This document shows, in pieces, positions 54,343 through 63,610 of a stretch of 64,000 nucleotides of DNA. The translations under genes were made by a program, and so were the position numbers. Source of the DNA: Arthrobacter sp. 24S4-2 (GTDB lineage Bacteria > Actinomycetota > Actinomycetes > Actinomycetales > Micrococcaceae); the NCBI RefSeq assembly GCF_005280255.1, contig NZ_CP040018.1, positions 1,240,001-1,304,000 of the forward strand, read 5' to 3'. A model generated the notes under the pieces. It was not told the origin of the DNA. It did not search any database and saw only the letters and a list, made by a program, of their open reading frames with translations. Numbering within the stretch: the stretch's first letter is position 1; every line of letters begins with the position of its first letter.

Positions 54343-55656
54343 ATGACTCCTGCAGATGCCGCCGGCCCCGCGGTTCAATTCGGTCCCATAATCTTCTATG
54401 CTGCGGCGTTGGCCTTCTTCGGATACGGCGTTCGAAGGGCCGGGCAAGTTGCCCGTGATCGATCTCAACTCTGGACCCGGAGGCTCAACGGAATAAGCCA
54501 TGTCTTTCTCGGAATAGCGTTCTGTACGCTATTCGTGATCCCACTGATCTGGACGGTATTTCCGGAAACCGACAATTGGGCGATCACGTACATGGGGCTA
54601 TTGCTCGTTGGCATCATCGCCGCCCACATCGCCACCGAGGTGATGGTGAAGTTCGCAGCGGCGTTCGACCATCCGGAGCTGATCGGCGTTTCATTCAGAA
54701 AGCTCTTGGCATATGCGGTGTCCTCATGGGTGTCTGTGTTCCGCCGGGCCGCGGAGCTGCTCAAAGAGAAGCTCTTGCCGGATGGCTTCCGCGACCTTCA
54801 GCCATGGAACCTAACAAAGCCTCTATTCAAGAGTGAATACCGCGCGATTGGGGCGCTTTGTCTTTGCATATGTCTTCTTGCCGTCATGAGCCTTTTGACA
54901 CTTGTAGGAACCGGGCAAGGTGCCCTTACCCAGATTGTCCGCGTCTGGTCAGTTTTTTGGGTTCTTATGGTCGCCGTGTCCATGACCCCGTCATTTACGC
55001 TGTCATGGCTAGTACTGAAGTATGCTGCCGCAACTGGCGCGATTCAATGCAGGATCAGGTTGCGGTCGTCGCTGTCGATCGTGGCCAACTGGGTTTCAAT
55101 TGGCGGCGTCATCGGTCTGTTGACTGGAGCCCTTTCGTTTCTTCCGCTGCGGTTCATGGCGACAAGCGGTGTGGGGCAGGAGCCAGTTTCCCTGTCCCTT
55201 CTCGCAGACCTGTCACTCGCCGGAGCTGTTGGCGGGTTCATCGCGGCTCATTTCGCGGTCGTTTTCGCCTGTACTGCCTCCATGAAGAACCGCCTGGCCG
55301 CGCTGAGCCTACCCGTGCTGACAATTTCAGTCTTCACCACCATGGCTTCGTTAGCCGGGATCAACCCTGCAGGCAACGCCGACTATTCGTTGGCCCTCAT
55401 GCGTAAGTCCGTCGTCCTACCTTCGGATCTGGGCGATCTGGAACTTCTCGCAAAGGCAGATTGGAAGACCGTACTCGCGCTAAGCGAGGAAAGCATGAGC
55501 GAAGCCTTCCCGGGCCCTGCAGCGTTCGCCGTTGCAGTGGCCGGTGCGGCCGTTTTCGTAGCTCTGCTGATGCTGGGGCGGCACGTCCGCTCGTCGCTAG
55601 GTGCAGCTGCAGCGGAGCGCAGGAAGGAAGCGCCGCAGGTCCATCTGGCCGGATAA
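54343..55656 (+). CDS. Multi-spanning membrane protein of unknown family
   Basis: 437 residues with about eight to nine transmembrane helices (for example FYAAALAFFGYG, VFLGIAFCTLFVIPLIWTV, YMGLLLVGIIAAHIATEVM, LCLCICLLAVMSLLTLVGT). A cytoplasmic helical segment follows the third helix. No catalytic or transport motif was recognised. It lies just downstream of the 3' end of the convergent Wadjet operon; a link to defence is not supported by anything except position. Confidence 0.7.
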   Translation: MTPADAAGPAVQFGPIIFYAAALAFFGYGVRRAGQVARDRSQLWTRRLNGISHVFLGIAFCTLFVIPLIWTVFPETDNWAITYMGLLLVGIIAAHIATEVMVKFAAAFDHPELIGVSFRKLLAYAVSSWVSVFRRAAELLKEKLLPDGFRDLQPWNLTKPLFKSEYRAIGALCLCICLLAVMSLLTLVGTGQGALTQIVRVWSVFWVLMVAVSMTPSFTLSWLVLKYAAATGAIQCRIRLRSSLSIVANWVSIGGVIGLLTGALSFLPLRFMATSGVGQEPVSLSLLADLSLAGAVGGFIAAHFAVVFACTASMKNRLAALSLPVLTISVFTTMASLAGINPAGNADYSLALMRKSVVLPSDLGDLELLAKADWKTVLALSEESMSEAFPGPAAFAVAVAGAAVFVALLMLGRHVRSSLGAAAAERRKEAPQVHLAG

Positions 55657-55771
55657 CGCGCCGCTCACTATCGGAGCGCGTACGTCTGGCTGTTCGAATG
55701 ACGCTTCTGCGCAAGTCCGCTTGTTCCCCAAATTTTCGGATGGCCGTTTCAGTAGTGCGAGTGCCTCAGGC

Positions 55772-57043
55772 TCAACCGCCAGGCTGAAGTCTCTCCAGTA
55801 CCCAATCCCAACGGATCAGCTCCTGCTCGAGCCTGACGGCCTTGCCAAAGACGTCGCTGCCCAGCGCCGCGTAGAGTTCGTGCTCCTCAGCAGTCAGCCT
55901 GGTTAACGCCGCCCTTGAGGGCGACGGCTCGTTGCCCCAGACATCCCGGTGTGCCGACAGCGTGGCCTCGTCCATCAGGACGCTGACGACGTGCGGGTGA
56001 ACGGCCCTCAGCTCGTCCAGAATCCGGAAGCCGTGTGTGTCCAGATCGCCCCAGTACAGAACTTTGCAATCCGCCAGCCAACGGGCATCCCGCAGGGACG
56101 AGAATCCGTACCCTCCGCCATAAATTGCAAGTGTGGCGGGTAGCTCCGGCAGGGCCAGGAAATTCACCAGGTTCTCGGTGACAATCACGTTGGTGACTGG
56201 CAGGTTCAGCGCGCCGAACGCCCCGGCGGTGACGGTAAGGTCCCGGGCGCCACCCAGGAGCGGCACTTCTGGATCCAGCATGCGGAACCGGACCAGCTCG
56301 GGCGGATGCAGGAAGCCGTGCCGCGCCGCGAACCGGGCCGCAGGAGTTCTCGCTGCAGTCAGGCCCAGCAGGGAACCCGGGGCCGCCGGCACGTCCATAA
56401 GCTGCTCATCGTCGCCAGGATCCGCTTCGACTGCAGCTTCCGAACCAAGCCCCTCAACCAGCTCGTCGATCACTTTCCGATGGTTCTCCACGAACTTTGT
56501 GTGCACGCCAGGCAGGCTAAGCTGCCGGACATAAACGCCGGGCTCAGGGTTGTCCCGCAGCCAGAGGGCCACCTGGCCGGCAGTCAGCGCGTCAGTACCG
56601 AGTTCCAGCAGACGAAGCGGCCGCTTCAAAGCCCAGGCGCGAAAAGACGGAACCAGCAGGGACAGCCCCTCTGCCAGCTCCACGAACCGGGCTGCATCCT
56701 TCGCCTTGCCTACAAACGCAATCTCATCGTCCACCGAGGCAAACACAGCCGCCGCCGGCAGCTGGTTGGAGCCGATGGTTGTTCGGCCCACCTCAGCAGT
56801 TTCCAGGCTGAACGGACCAGCCACCGCAAACAACTCACCCGCCCACGAACGGGCCGCCGCATAATCGCGTAAGAGGCCCGCCGCCGTCGGACGCTTCAGC
56901 GAACGCCGGCGAGGATAAACGCCGCCTGGTTCCAGCACTTCGCGCAGCAGCGCCCCGCTGCTCCAGGCCTTCATCGACTGCGCGCGCACGTCGGCCAGTG
57001 TGGTCCAGCCCTGCGCCCGCCCCGCAGACCCCTCAGCCGGCAC
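55772..57043 (-). CDS. jetD: Wadjet subunit JetD, TOPRIM-type nuclease (DUF3322/DUF2220)
   Basis: 423 residues from GTG 57043, overlapping the jetC end by 11 bp. The N-terminal DUF3322 region is followed by the DUF2220 domain. The acidic catalytic residues are visible in NVIVTENLVNFLALP, the glycine-rich YGGGYGFSSLRDARWL, and VLYWGDLDTHGFRILDEL. In characterised Wadjet systems this subunit is the nuclease that cuts closed circular plasmids after the JetABC motor has extruded the whole circle. Full length and all motifs are intact. It is the last gene of the operon. Confidence 0.9.
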   Translation of the reverse strand: MPAEGSAGRAQGWTTLADVRAQSMKAWSSGALLREVLEPGGVYPRRRSLKRPTAAGLLRDYAAARSWAGELFAVAGPFSLETAEVGRTTIGSNQLPAAAVFASVDDEIAFVGKAKDAARFVELAEGLSLLVPSFRAWALKRPLRLLELGTDALTAGQVALWLRDNPEPGVYVRQLSLPGVHTKFVENHRKVIDELVEGLGSEAAVEADPGDDEQLMDVPAAPGSLLGLTAARTPAARFAARHGFLHPPELVRFRMLDPEVPLLGGARDLTVTAGAFGALNLPVTNVIVTENLVNFLALPELPATLAIYGGGYGFSSLRDARWLADCKVLYWGDLDTHGFRILDELRAVHPHVVSVLMDEATLSAHRDVWGNEPSPSRAALTRLTAEEHELYAALGSDVFGKAVRLEQELIRWDWVLERLQPGG

Positions 57044-60000
57044 GCCGGTCCCGCTCGTCCCGGTACTCCTGGATGGTCATGTTCCGCAGCTGCGAATCGT
57101 TGCCGTTGGTGTTGGCCACAAAGCCCACGTGTGCCACAAAGGGTTCGATCACGTGGATCTTCTGCAGGGGAGTGACAATCAGGAGCTGGAGCTTCATCCG
57201 CTGGAACAGCTCCAGGCCGTACCGCGCCGACTCATCGGACCCGCGCCCGAACGCCTCGTCGATCACCACAAACCGGAAGCTGCGGCCCTTGCCGGCATTC
57301 CGGCCCGAGCCCGGACCAGCCCCTTGGCCCGCTCCCAGTCCGAACTGGAACGCCAGCGCGGCGGCCAGGATGGTGTAGGCCAGTTTCTCCTTCTGGCCGC
57401 CGGATTTGCCGCCGGAATCGGTGAAGTGCTCGAACTCCTCGCCGGTCTCGGTCCACTTCTCCGAGGCGGAGAAGGTAAACCAGTTCCGCACATCCGTAAC
57501 CTTCGCAGTCCACCGCTCGTCCAGCGCGGTGAAGCCTTCCCGCCCGCGGAACCGCTCGATCAGCCGTTCCACCTGCAGGTATTTCTGCTCGGAGTACTGC
57601 TCGTCATCACCGATCGTGCCCTCGGAGCAGGCCCGCAGGTCCGTCCCGAACTGACGGACGTCCAAGTCGGTGCTGTTCTGGTGCTCCAGCTGGATGTGGC
57701 GCCCGCGGTTGTATTCGATGGTGGCTAGCGACAGGTTGATCTCGGTGATCCGGTTCACGATGTCCTGCCGGCGGCTGTCCAGGAACGCGTTGAATGCCAC
57801 CACCTCGTGGATGGTGTTCTGGTTCAGGGACTCCTTGAAATGCTCCTCGAACTTGGGCAGATCGTTCTTCTCCAGCTGGTCCAGCAGCCGTTCGTAGTCC
57901 CCGGCAGCGTCCAGCGACGCGTCGATTTCCGTGGTTTCGTTCGGGTACTTGTTGCGGAAGTCGGCCATCAGCCGCACCGTACCGGCCTCCGCCGTGGCCA
58001 GCCGCTTGGACAGGGCATCGATGGTTGCCGTGAGCCCGGACCGGACCGAACTCTCCACTGTCACGGTGTTCTTGTAGGTGAGGACTTTCTCCCCGGGCGC
58101 CGCGGCGGCGAGGCTGGCTACGGAGGCCAGCAGGCCGGCGTCGTCCGTCAGGGGCTGCTCCTGAAGGAGCGCGCGGCACTCCGCGATGGCCTCTGCAAGG
58201 TTTTCCGCGTCCTTGTTGTTTCCTCCCAGCCGCTCCAGGATCTTGTCCGCCTTGCCGACCAGCCGGTTGAGGTCAGCGTTGAGGGCTGTTTCCCTGGCTG
58301 CAAGCTCCTGCAGGACGTCGTTGGTGGATTCCAGGGCCCGGCGCTCTTCCTTGAGCTCCTCAATCTGGCGGGCGGTAAGTTCCCAGCTGATTTCGCCGAA
58401 ATCGGAAACGGACCGGACGGTGCCCAGCTGCTGGTTCTGGCGCCCGATGTCGCCCAGCTGCCGGTCCACTTTGGCCAGCTGTGTCTCCGCGACCTGGAGC
58501 TGGCCGTTGACGTCATCCAGCTCGGCGAGGAAACGGTTGATCTTGTCCTGATTGTCCCAGCCCAGCACGTAGTTCCGCCGGTCCGCCAGGTCCTTCCGGT
58601 CATCCTTCTCATGCCGGCCGCGGCCGCCCTTCAACTGGCCGTTGGCGGTGAGTGCCTTGGGGTGGCGGCGGAAGTCCTCCAGCGTGTCGCAGCAGACGTA
58701 GTCGAAGCGGCTTGCCAGCTCGTCCAGCAGGAAATCGCGGAACGGCGTGCCCTGTTTGACGGCGATCTTGGCCGCGAGTATCCCGGGCTCCGCCGCCCGA
58801 GGGGAGTACGAGTCGCCCACCTTCAGATAGACAAGGCGGCCGCGGAGATTGTTCGCGTCCACCCAGCTGCTCACGGCCGCGTAGTGCTCCGATGGCACCA
58901 GCAGGGACAGCGCAAAGCCACGGAGAGTGCGCTCCGCCGCGCCTTCCCAGGCTGCCTCGCCGTCGCGGACGCGCAGCAGTTCGCCGGCGAACTGCAGGGC
59001 CTTCTCCGCCACCCCCGTTCCCTCAGACAGACGACGCCGGATATCCAGCTGCTGCAGCGGCAGCAGGTTGCGCCTCGACTGGAGGCTGGTCAGCTCGGCT
59101 TTGATCCCGGCGGCATTTTCGGCGAGCTCCCTGCGCTGGAGAGTGAGACCCGTGCGGCTTTCCTGAAGATCGTTGTACTTCCCGGCCAGCCCGGACTCGA
59201 CGGCGGCGAGTCCGTCCCGGTTGGCGTCGAACAGAACACGGTCCTCCGGCGCCTGCAGACCCAGCGCCGCCGCCGCTGCCGCATACGTCTGGTAGCGGGT
59301 CCGCTGCGCGCTGGCTTCGGCGCCCAACCGGGCGACATCGGCGTCGATGGCCGCCAGCCGGCCGCCTCCGTTGGAACGGATGTCCTCGGCCACGGCGCTG
59401 ATCTGATGCCGCAGTTCTGAGATCCGGGCCGCCAGCGAGGCGCTGTCCTCGCGCAGCCGTTTGCCGGTGCTCTCCAGCTCCGCCTGATGCTCCAGGCTCA
59501 GGATGAGGCGCTGGTTGGTGAACCAGGGGTGCAGCTGGTCCCGCTGGGCCCTGGCCCGCTCGTCTTCAAGCGTCAGCGTGGCGTGCCTGGCGGCGCCGTC
59601 GCGGATGGGGGTCAGCAGGCTGATCTGGTCCTTGGCCCGCAGTACAGCCCCGTGGGCCTTCTTGAGGTCATCGAAATGGCCGATCAGCTTGCTGAGCCGG
59701 GTTTCGACGTCGTCCTCGTCCAGCATGTTGGTGCGCACAAAGTGGGTGATGTTCTCCACCTGTTTCATGGAGACTGTGCGGTGGAAGAGCTCCATGGCCT
59801 GGTTGCCGCTGATGCCGAACTGCCTCTTGAAAGCGGCCGCGTACGGATCAAAGGTGTCGTGAACGGCCACGCCCGCAGCTTTCAGCTTCTTCTTCAGCCT
59901 GGCGGGGTCCTGGCCGAAATTGGAGAAGTCCGCAGCGATGGACTGGTCCGTTTCCGCCAGGGAGTAGAAACGGTTGGGCTGGCCTGCCTCCTGCACGGCC

Positions 60001-60452
60001 CAGAGGGTAATGGCCAGGGTGACGGACTTCGCCAGCACGGCATTGTGGAAGACGGCGAGCACCACGGTGAGCGCGCCGGTTCCCCGCAGCGACACCGGTT
60101 TTGAGTTTTCGCCGCCGGTGCTGCGCGTGCTCTTGTGGTAGCCCCGGACATAGGACATGAGGCTGCGTTCCTTCTTCTGCGCCCCCGCGGCCTTGTTGTA
60201 CTCGATCTTGTTGGCCGGGAGCAGAAGAGTGGTGATCGCGTCCACCACGGTGGACTTTCCGGAGCCGATGTCACCGGTGAGGAGGCTGTTGGCTCCGTCC
60301 AGACGGAACGTGCGCACGCCCTGGTGGAAGGTGCCCCAGTTGAGCAGCTCCAGACGGTGCAGCCGGTAGCCCGGGGGAATGCCGGCGCCGTCCATTGCCC
60401 CCTGGGCCGGGTCTTCCAGGCTGAACAGGCTGTCCTGCAGGTCGGCGGTCAC
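57033..60452 (-). CDS. jetC: Wadjet subunit JetC, SMC/MukB-like ATPase
   Basis: 1139 residues from GTG 60452 (the GTGA overlaps the jetB stop). Walker A SLLTGDIGSGKSTVVDAI at residues 58-75, long central coiled coils (about residues 290-950, for example LTLQRRELAENAAGIKAELTSL), then the ABC signature GGKSGGQKEKLAYTIL and Walker B FRFVVIDEAFGRGSDES. This is the loop-extruding ATPase of the complex, related to MukB. Length and motif spacing agree with other type I JetC proteins. Confidence 0.93.
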   Translation of the reverse strand: MTADLQDSLFSLEDPAQGAMDGAGIPPGYRLHRLELLNWGTFHQGVRTFRLDGANSLLTGDIGSGKSTVVDAITTLLLPANKIEYNKAAGAQKKERSLMSYVRGYHKSTRSTGGENSKPVSLRGTGALTVVLAVFHNAVLAKSVTLAITLWAVQEAGQPNRFYSLAETDQSIAADFSNFGQDPARLKKKLKAAGVAVHDTFDPYAAAFKRQFGISGNQAMELFHRTVSMKQVENITHFVRTNMLDEDDVETRLSKLIGHFDDLKKAHGAVLRAKDQISLLTPIRDGAARHATLTLEDERARAQRDQLHPWFTNQRLILSLEHQAELESTGKRLREDSASLAARISELRHQISAVAEDIRSNGGGRLAAIDADVARLGAEASAQRTRYQTYAAAAAALGLQAPEDRVLFDANRDGLAAVESGLAGKYNDLQESRTGLTLQRRELAENAAGIKAELTSLQSRRNLLPLQQLDIRRRLSEGTGVAEKALQFAGELLRVRDGEAAWEGAAERTLRGFALSLLVPSEHYAAVSSWVDANNLRGRLVYLKVGDSYSPRAAEPGILAAKIAVKQGTPFRDFLLDELASRFDYVCCDTLEDFRRHPKALTANGQLKGGRGRHEKDDRKDLADRRNYVLGWDNQDKINRFLAELDDVNGQLQVAETQLAKVDRQLGDIGRQNQQLGTVRSVSDFGEISWELTARQIEELKEERRALESTNDVLQELAARETALNADLNRLVGKADKILERLGGNNKDAENLAEAIAECRALLQEQPLTDDAGLLASVASLAAAAPGEKVLTYKNTVTVESSVRSGLTATIDALSKRLATAEAGTVRLMADFRNKYPNETTEIDASLDAAGDYERLLDQLEKNDLPKFEEHFKESLNQNTIHEVVAFNAFLDSRRQDIVNRITEINLSLATIEYNRGRHIQLEHQNSTDLDVRQFGTDLRACSEGTIGDDEQYSEQKYLQVERLIERFRGREGFTALDERWTAKVTDVRNWFTFSASEKWTETGEEFEHFTDSGGKSGGQKEKLAYTILAAALAFQFGLGAGQGAGPGSGRNAGKGRSFRFVVIDEAFGRGSDESARYGLELFQRMKLQLLIVTPLQKIHVIEPFVAHVGFVANTNGNDSQLRNMTIQEYRDERDRRAG

Positions 60453-61105
60453 GGGAGCTCCCCTTCGGTGGTGGCCGGTGCGGCGGCGGTGCCCGGCGGG
60501 GTTTCCGGCGAGCCGCCCAGCGAGGCGCGGTAGTCCGCCAGGCGGGCATCGAATTCCTCCAGCCACTGGGCATCAACGTAGGCCTTCAGGATCCGGGCTA
60601 CTTCGTAGGTGTCGCTCTGGCCGCGGAGCTTGCGGAGGAAGCCCAGTTCCACCACCTTCTTGATGTTGGCGCCCAGCCTGTCCAGGATCCTGGCCTGGTT
60701 GCTCGATTCGGGCAGGAACACGGCCACCATGTCCATGATCTCCTGCTCGGTCATGATAAGCCGGAGCTCGCTGCTGTTGGTATCAAATTCGAGCATGCGG
60801 CCCCGCAGCAGGGCCAGCAGGAGGCTGACGTCGAAGGTCAGCCTGCGCCGCGGAATCAGCCGGGGGAGGGTTCCCTCCGGGTCCTCCCGGGACCTGAGGA
60901 ACGCATAGCCCTCCGACTCATCCAGGATCAGGTCCAGCCCCAGCACGGCCACATAGTCGCGGGCCTGGGACTCGAGGGCGATCAGTGACTGCCAGGCCTT
61001 CTCGTCCGACTCGGCGTAGACCACGCCGCGGAAAAGCCGGGTCACGACGCCGGGAAGTTCTTCGGGCGTCCGGGCCTGTGTTTCGGTGGTGTCGGCGGGG
61101 TTCAT
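60449..61105 (-). CDS. jetB: Wadjet subunit JetB (DUF4194), MukE-like
   Basis: 218 residues. DUF4194 winged-helix protein: VTRLFRGVVYAESDEKAWQSL, VLGLDLILDESEGYAFLRSR, PRLIPRRRLTFDVSLLLALLRGRMLEFD and LGFLRKLRGQSDTYEVARILKAYVDAQWLEEF. It acts as the MukE-like kite subunit that links JetA and JetC. Translation is coupled on both sides: the ATG overlaps the jetA stop (ATGA), and its own stop overlaps the jetC GTG. Confidence 0.92.
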   Translation of the reverse strand: MNPADTTETQARTPEELPGVVTRLFRGVVYAESDEKAWQSLIALESQARDYVAVLGLDLILDESEGYAFLRSREDPEGTLPRLIPRRRLTFDVSLLLALLRGRMLEFDTNSSELRLIMTEQEIMDMVAVFLPESSNQARILDRLGANIKKVVELGFLRKLRGQSDTYEVARILKAYVDAQWLEEFDARLADYRASLGGSPETPPGTAAAPATTEGELP

Positions 61106-62544
61106 GCGGGCCTCACAAAGATGATCTGGTCTATGGTCGCTTCGCGGATGCTGCCGTCAGGGAGCTGCCACTGCAGTTGCTGGGGTACTTCGTCATGGAT
61201 GCTGGCCCATTCCGATTCGCTGGCCAGCTGGTAGTACGCCACAATCTCGGCGAGGCCCTGCTGCAGCGGATGGGCCTGCGTGACCTCAGCCAGGGTGGCT
61301 TGTTCGGCGTCCGCCAGGACGGCGTCCACATTGGATTTCAGGCGCTCCTTGTCCACATGGAACTGACTGAACAGGGCACCGGCGTCCACGTCCGCGTCGT
61401 CGGCGGTGACGACGTCGTCGTCCACCATCACTTTCTGGCTGGGCTCATACAGGGGCCGCTCGAATGGCAGCGCCACGTCTACGGACTGCGCCGCGATGTC
61501 CATAAAAACGCCCGACGGCGGCGCGTCGCGGGTGCCCAGGGCACCCGATTCGATGCTGCGGATCAGCCGCATGATCCGTTTGTTTTCCAGGAAGACCTTG
61601 TCGTCGAGGAGCCGGCGCATTTGCTCGGACAGCTGCCGGACCGTGGACTGTGTCTGGTCCACGGCCGGCAGCCAGTCCTGGTGCAGTTTGGTCACGGCGT
61701 GAAGGTCCTCGACCCCGGACAGGGCCTCGATCCGGGTGGCGCGCTGCAGAAGATCCTGCAGTTCCGTGCGGAGCTGAGGAGACATGAGGTAGTCCCAGAA
61801 CCCCTGGAACGTGCGGCCTTGGAGGGAGCTGCTGATGCCCTGCTGGTTGGCGAAGATGGTCTCCAGGAGTTCGCCCTGCCCGCCCTCCCAAGTGGCGATC
61901 TGTTCACGGACCTGGCGGTCCAGTTTCCGGAAGTTCTGTTCGACCTCGCGGAAATCGGAGAGGAGATCCTTGGCCAGGGCGGTCAGCTGCTGGAAGTGGT
62001 CCAGCGCTTCCGGAGCCGTCATGACTTTGATGTTTCCGTCCCTGATGCGCTGCATCTCGGCGTCGATCCCGTCACGCTGGCGCTGGAGCTCAGCCAGCCT
62101 GACTTCCGGATCAGTCTCGGACTGCTGGACCAAAGCTTTCAGCACGGCGAAGATGCTGGTCAGCCGGGACTGGGTGGCCACAAAGTCCCGCCCGCGCAGG
62201 CTCTCCACCCAGCGGACCACGTCCTCCGCGGCGGGAGTGAGGTCGTAGTGCGGCTCGTCCTGGCCTGGCACATAGTATTTGCGCAGCCAAGCTTTTTCAG
62301 GTGCCGCCCAGTCGTCCAGGTACTCGCCGGCCGGCCGCGGGAACTTGTCCTCGCCGTAGACATCCCGGAGGCCGAACAGGACGTCGTCCAGATGATCGAT
62401 CAGTTCCTGCCGGCCGACGTCGCGCTGGTTGGGAGCGGTGAAGGCCTTGATGAAGAACGAGACGGCCAGCGGTGCGTTCTGCGCCCGGAGCAGGGACCAT
62501 CCAGCGTGGTTCTCGCGAAGGGTGTTTATGGCGTAGTAGTCCAT
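61102..62544 (-). CDS. jetA: Wadjet subunit JetA (DUF3375), MukF-like kleisin
   Basis: 480 residues from ATG 62544 (MDYYAINTLRENHAGWSLLR), the position where family similarity begins. An in-frame ATG at 62604 with AGGA upstream would add 20 residues. DUF3375 features: NAPLAVSFFIKAFTAPN, WLRKYYVPGQDEPHYDLTPAAEDVVRWV, long helices in the middle and a C-terminal winged-helix part (VAYYQLASESEW; TIDQIIFVRPA). It is the first gene of the operon and the kleisin that bridges the JetC heads. Confidence 0.92.
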   Translation of the reverse strand: MDYYAINTLRENHAGWSLLRAQNAPLAVSFFIKAFTAPNQRDVGRQELIDHLDDVLFGLRDVYGEDKFPRPAGEYLDDWAAPEKAWLRKYYVPGQDEPHYDLTPAAEDVVRWVESLRGRDFVATQSRLTSIFAVLKALVQQSETDPEVRLAELQRQRDGIDAEMQRIRDGNIKVMTAPEALDHFQQLTALAKDLLSDFREVEQNFRKLDRQVREQIATWEGGQGELLETIFANQQGISSSLQGRTFQGFWDYLMSPQLRTELQDLLQRATRIEALSGVEDLHAVTKLHQDWLPAVDQTQSTVRQLSEQMRRLLDDKVFLENKRIMRLIRSIESGALGTRDAPPSGVFMDIAAQSVDVALPFERPLYEPSQKVMVDDDVVTADDADVDAGALFSQFHVDKERLKSNVDAVLADAEQATLAEVTQAHPLQQGLAEIVAYYQLASESEWASIHDEVPQQLQWQLPDGSIREATIDQIIFVRPA

Positions 62545-62672
62545 CCGGAATCCCGTGTTTTGTGGGTCACTGTGTGGGATTACTCTAAGGGACGGCTCCG
62601 ACATTTTCCTGTGGGCGGAAGAGTCGGCGTAACGCCGGGCACGGTCCAACGGAGGGCCCGGGAGGGCAGCAG

Positions 62673-62713
62673 GTGGCTAGGCGAGTGGCCGGCGCTCGCC
62701 GACGGCAACCGCG
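62673..62713 (+). repeat. 41-bp direct repeat, copy 1
   Basis: Starts GTGGCTAGG and ends GACGGCAACCGCG. It matches 63611-63651 at 38 of 41 positions. The HNH fragment's stop codon abuts its right end. Confidence 0.8.
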
Positions 62714-63016
62714 TCATCGAGCGCGACTTATTGTCCGCCGTCGTCGTTCAAGCCTTTCCTGCTGGCCGGGGGAGGGGATCCGTGCGCCTTTCGTCCGGTT
62801 GCACCGGCTGCAGGCGGCGACGAAATTCTGCAGGCTGGTGGATCCGCCTTTAGACCAGGGATGGAAATGGTCGCCGTGCTCAGCGGGCCGGGAACAACGG
62901 CGGCGGAAGCCGCCCTCCAGCTTCGACAGATCCGTCGGAATCTGACGTGGCTGTTGCCCCGGGTGGCGGGGCCACCACGCCGGGTGGCGCTGGGAAGCGT
63001 TACATGTAACGTTCAT
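62714..63016 (-). CDS. HNH-endonuclease domain, probably a fragment
   Basis: The frame encodes AEHGDHFHPWSKGGSTSLQN and FVAACSRCNRTKGARIPSP, an HNH motif with its DH and Asn/His residues and a CxxC zinc pair. The N-terminal 45 residues are unlike the family, and the nominal start lies within the palindrome and promoter of the divergent antitoxin. The gene is therefore likely 5'-truncated by insertion of the toxin-antitoxin pair, or uses a later start. It may be a homing or defence-linked nuclease remnant. Confidence 0.55.
   Translation of the reverse strand: MNVTCNASQRHPAWWPRHPGQQPRQIPTDLSKLEGGFRRRCSRPAEHGDHFHPWSKGGSTSLQNFVAACSRCNRTKGARIPSPGQQERLERRRRTISRAR
62998..63011. promoter_or_regulatory. 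Palindromic operator of the MazEF-like pair
   Basis: CGTTACATGTAACG, a perfect 14-bp palindrome ending 7 bp before the antitoxin ATG. No Shine-Dalgarno sequence lies between, so the transcript may be leaderless. Autoregulation by the antitoxin is expected. Confidence 0.6.
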
Positions 63017-63018
63017 TT

Positions 63019-63222
63019 ATGAGCGTAAGGGATCGTGTAGCACGGCACCGAGTTGCCATGCGCGAGCGAGGCTTCCGGCAGATTCAGATGTGGGTTCCGG
63101 ACACACGCACAGAGGAGTTCAGGCGTGAAGCCCAGCGGCAAGCGTTGGCGGTCGCGGCCTCCGACCACACCAGCGACGATCAAGATTGCATCGACCAGAT
63201 TGCGGAAGACTGGCCGGAGTGA
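63019..63222 (+). CDS. mazE: MazE-like antitoxin
   Basis: 67 residues. The N-terminus SVRDRVARHRVAMRERGFRQIQMWVPD forms a ribbon-helix-helix-like DNA-binding part, and the acidic C-terminus (DDQDCIDQIAEDWPE) is the toxin-binding tail. It matches the MazE family of actinobacteria. Its stop overlaps the toxin start by 4 bp (GTGA). Type II toxin-antitoxin pair. Confidence 0.8.
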   Translation: MSVRDRVARHRVAMRERGFRQIQMWVPDTRTEEFRREAQRQALAVAASDHTSDDQDCIDQIAEDWPE

Positions 63223-63545
63223 ATCGCGGTGAGCTGTGGACGGTTTCGGGGGGAACATATGCGCAGAAACCCAGGCCAGTACTCATCATCCAGGATGACC
63301 TGTTTGCGGCCGCGGAATCGGTCACCCTTCTGCCGCTAACGTCCCACTTGACGGATGCCCCGCTGCTGAGGCTGACGGTTGACCCCGGACAGCTCACCGG
63401 CTTGGAGGCAGTCAGCCAGATCATGGTGGACAAGCTCACAACAGTGCGGCGTGCCCACCTCGGGCAGCGGATAGGCCGAATAGATTCCAAGACCATGGTT
63501 GCCGTTGAGCAGTCCCTTGCCGTCTTTCTTGGCCTGGGGCGTTGA
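63219..63545 (+). CDS. mazF: MazF/PemK-like mRNA interferase toxin
   Basis: 108 residues from GTG 63219. MazF barrel: RGELWTVSGGTYAQKPRPVLIIQDD, ESVTLLPLTSHL, EAVSQIMVDKLTTVRRAHLGQ and IDSKTMVAVEQSLAVFLGL. It cleaves mRNA or other RNA at specific sites when not bound by MazE. It sits next to the Wadjet operon and is enclosed, together with the HNH fragment, by 41-bp direct repeats. Confidence 0.85.
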   Translation: MNRGELWTVSGGTYAQKPRPVLIIQDDLFAAAESVTLLPLTSHLTDAPLLRLTVDPGQLTGLEAVSQIMVDKLTTVRRAHLGQRIGRIDSKTMVAVEQSLAVFLGLGR

Positions 63546-63610
63546 CTGGTCCAATCACCGACCGACTTACCTGAGGCGTCAATGCCCAGTGGTGCTCCGT
63601 CTCGCAGTAT

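Noticed and set aside
57807..59420. Plus-strand 537-codon frame opposite jetC
   Set aside because: Shadow of the coiled-coil coding region of JetC; no domain and no start signals.
60985..62853. Plus-strand 622-codon frame opposite jetA and jetB
   Set aside because: Shadow frame; the minus-strand genes have consistent family similarity and overlapping start/stop codons.
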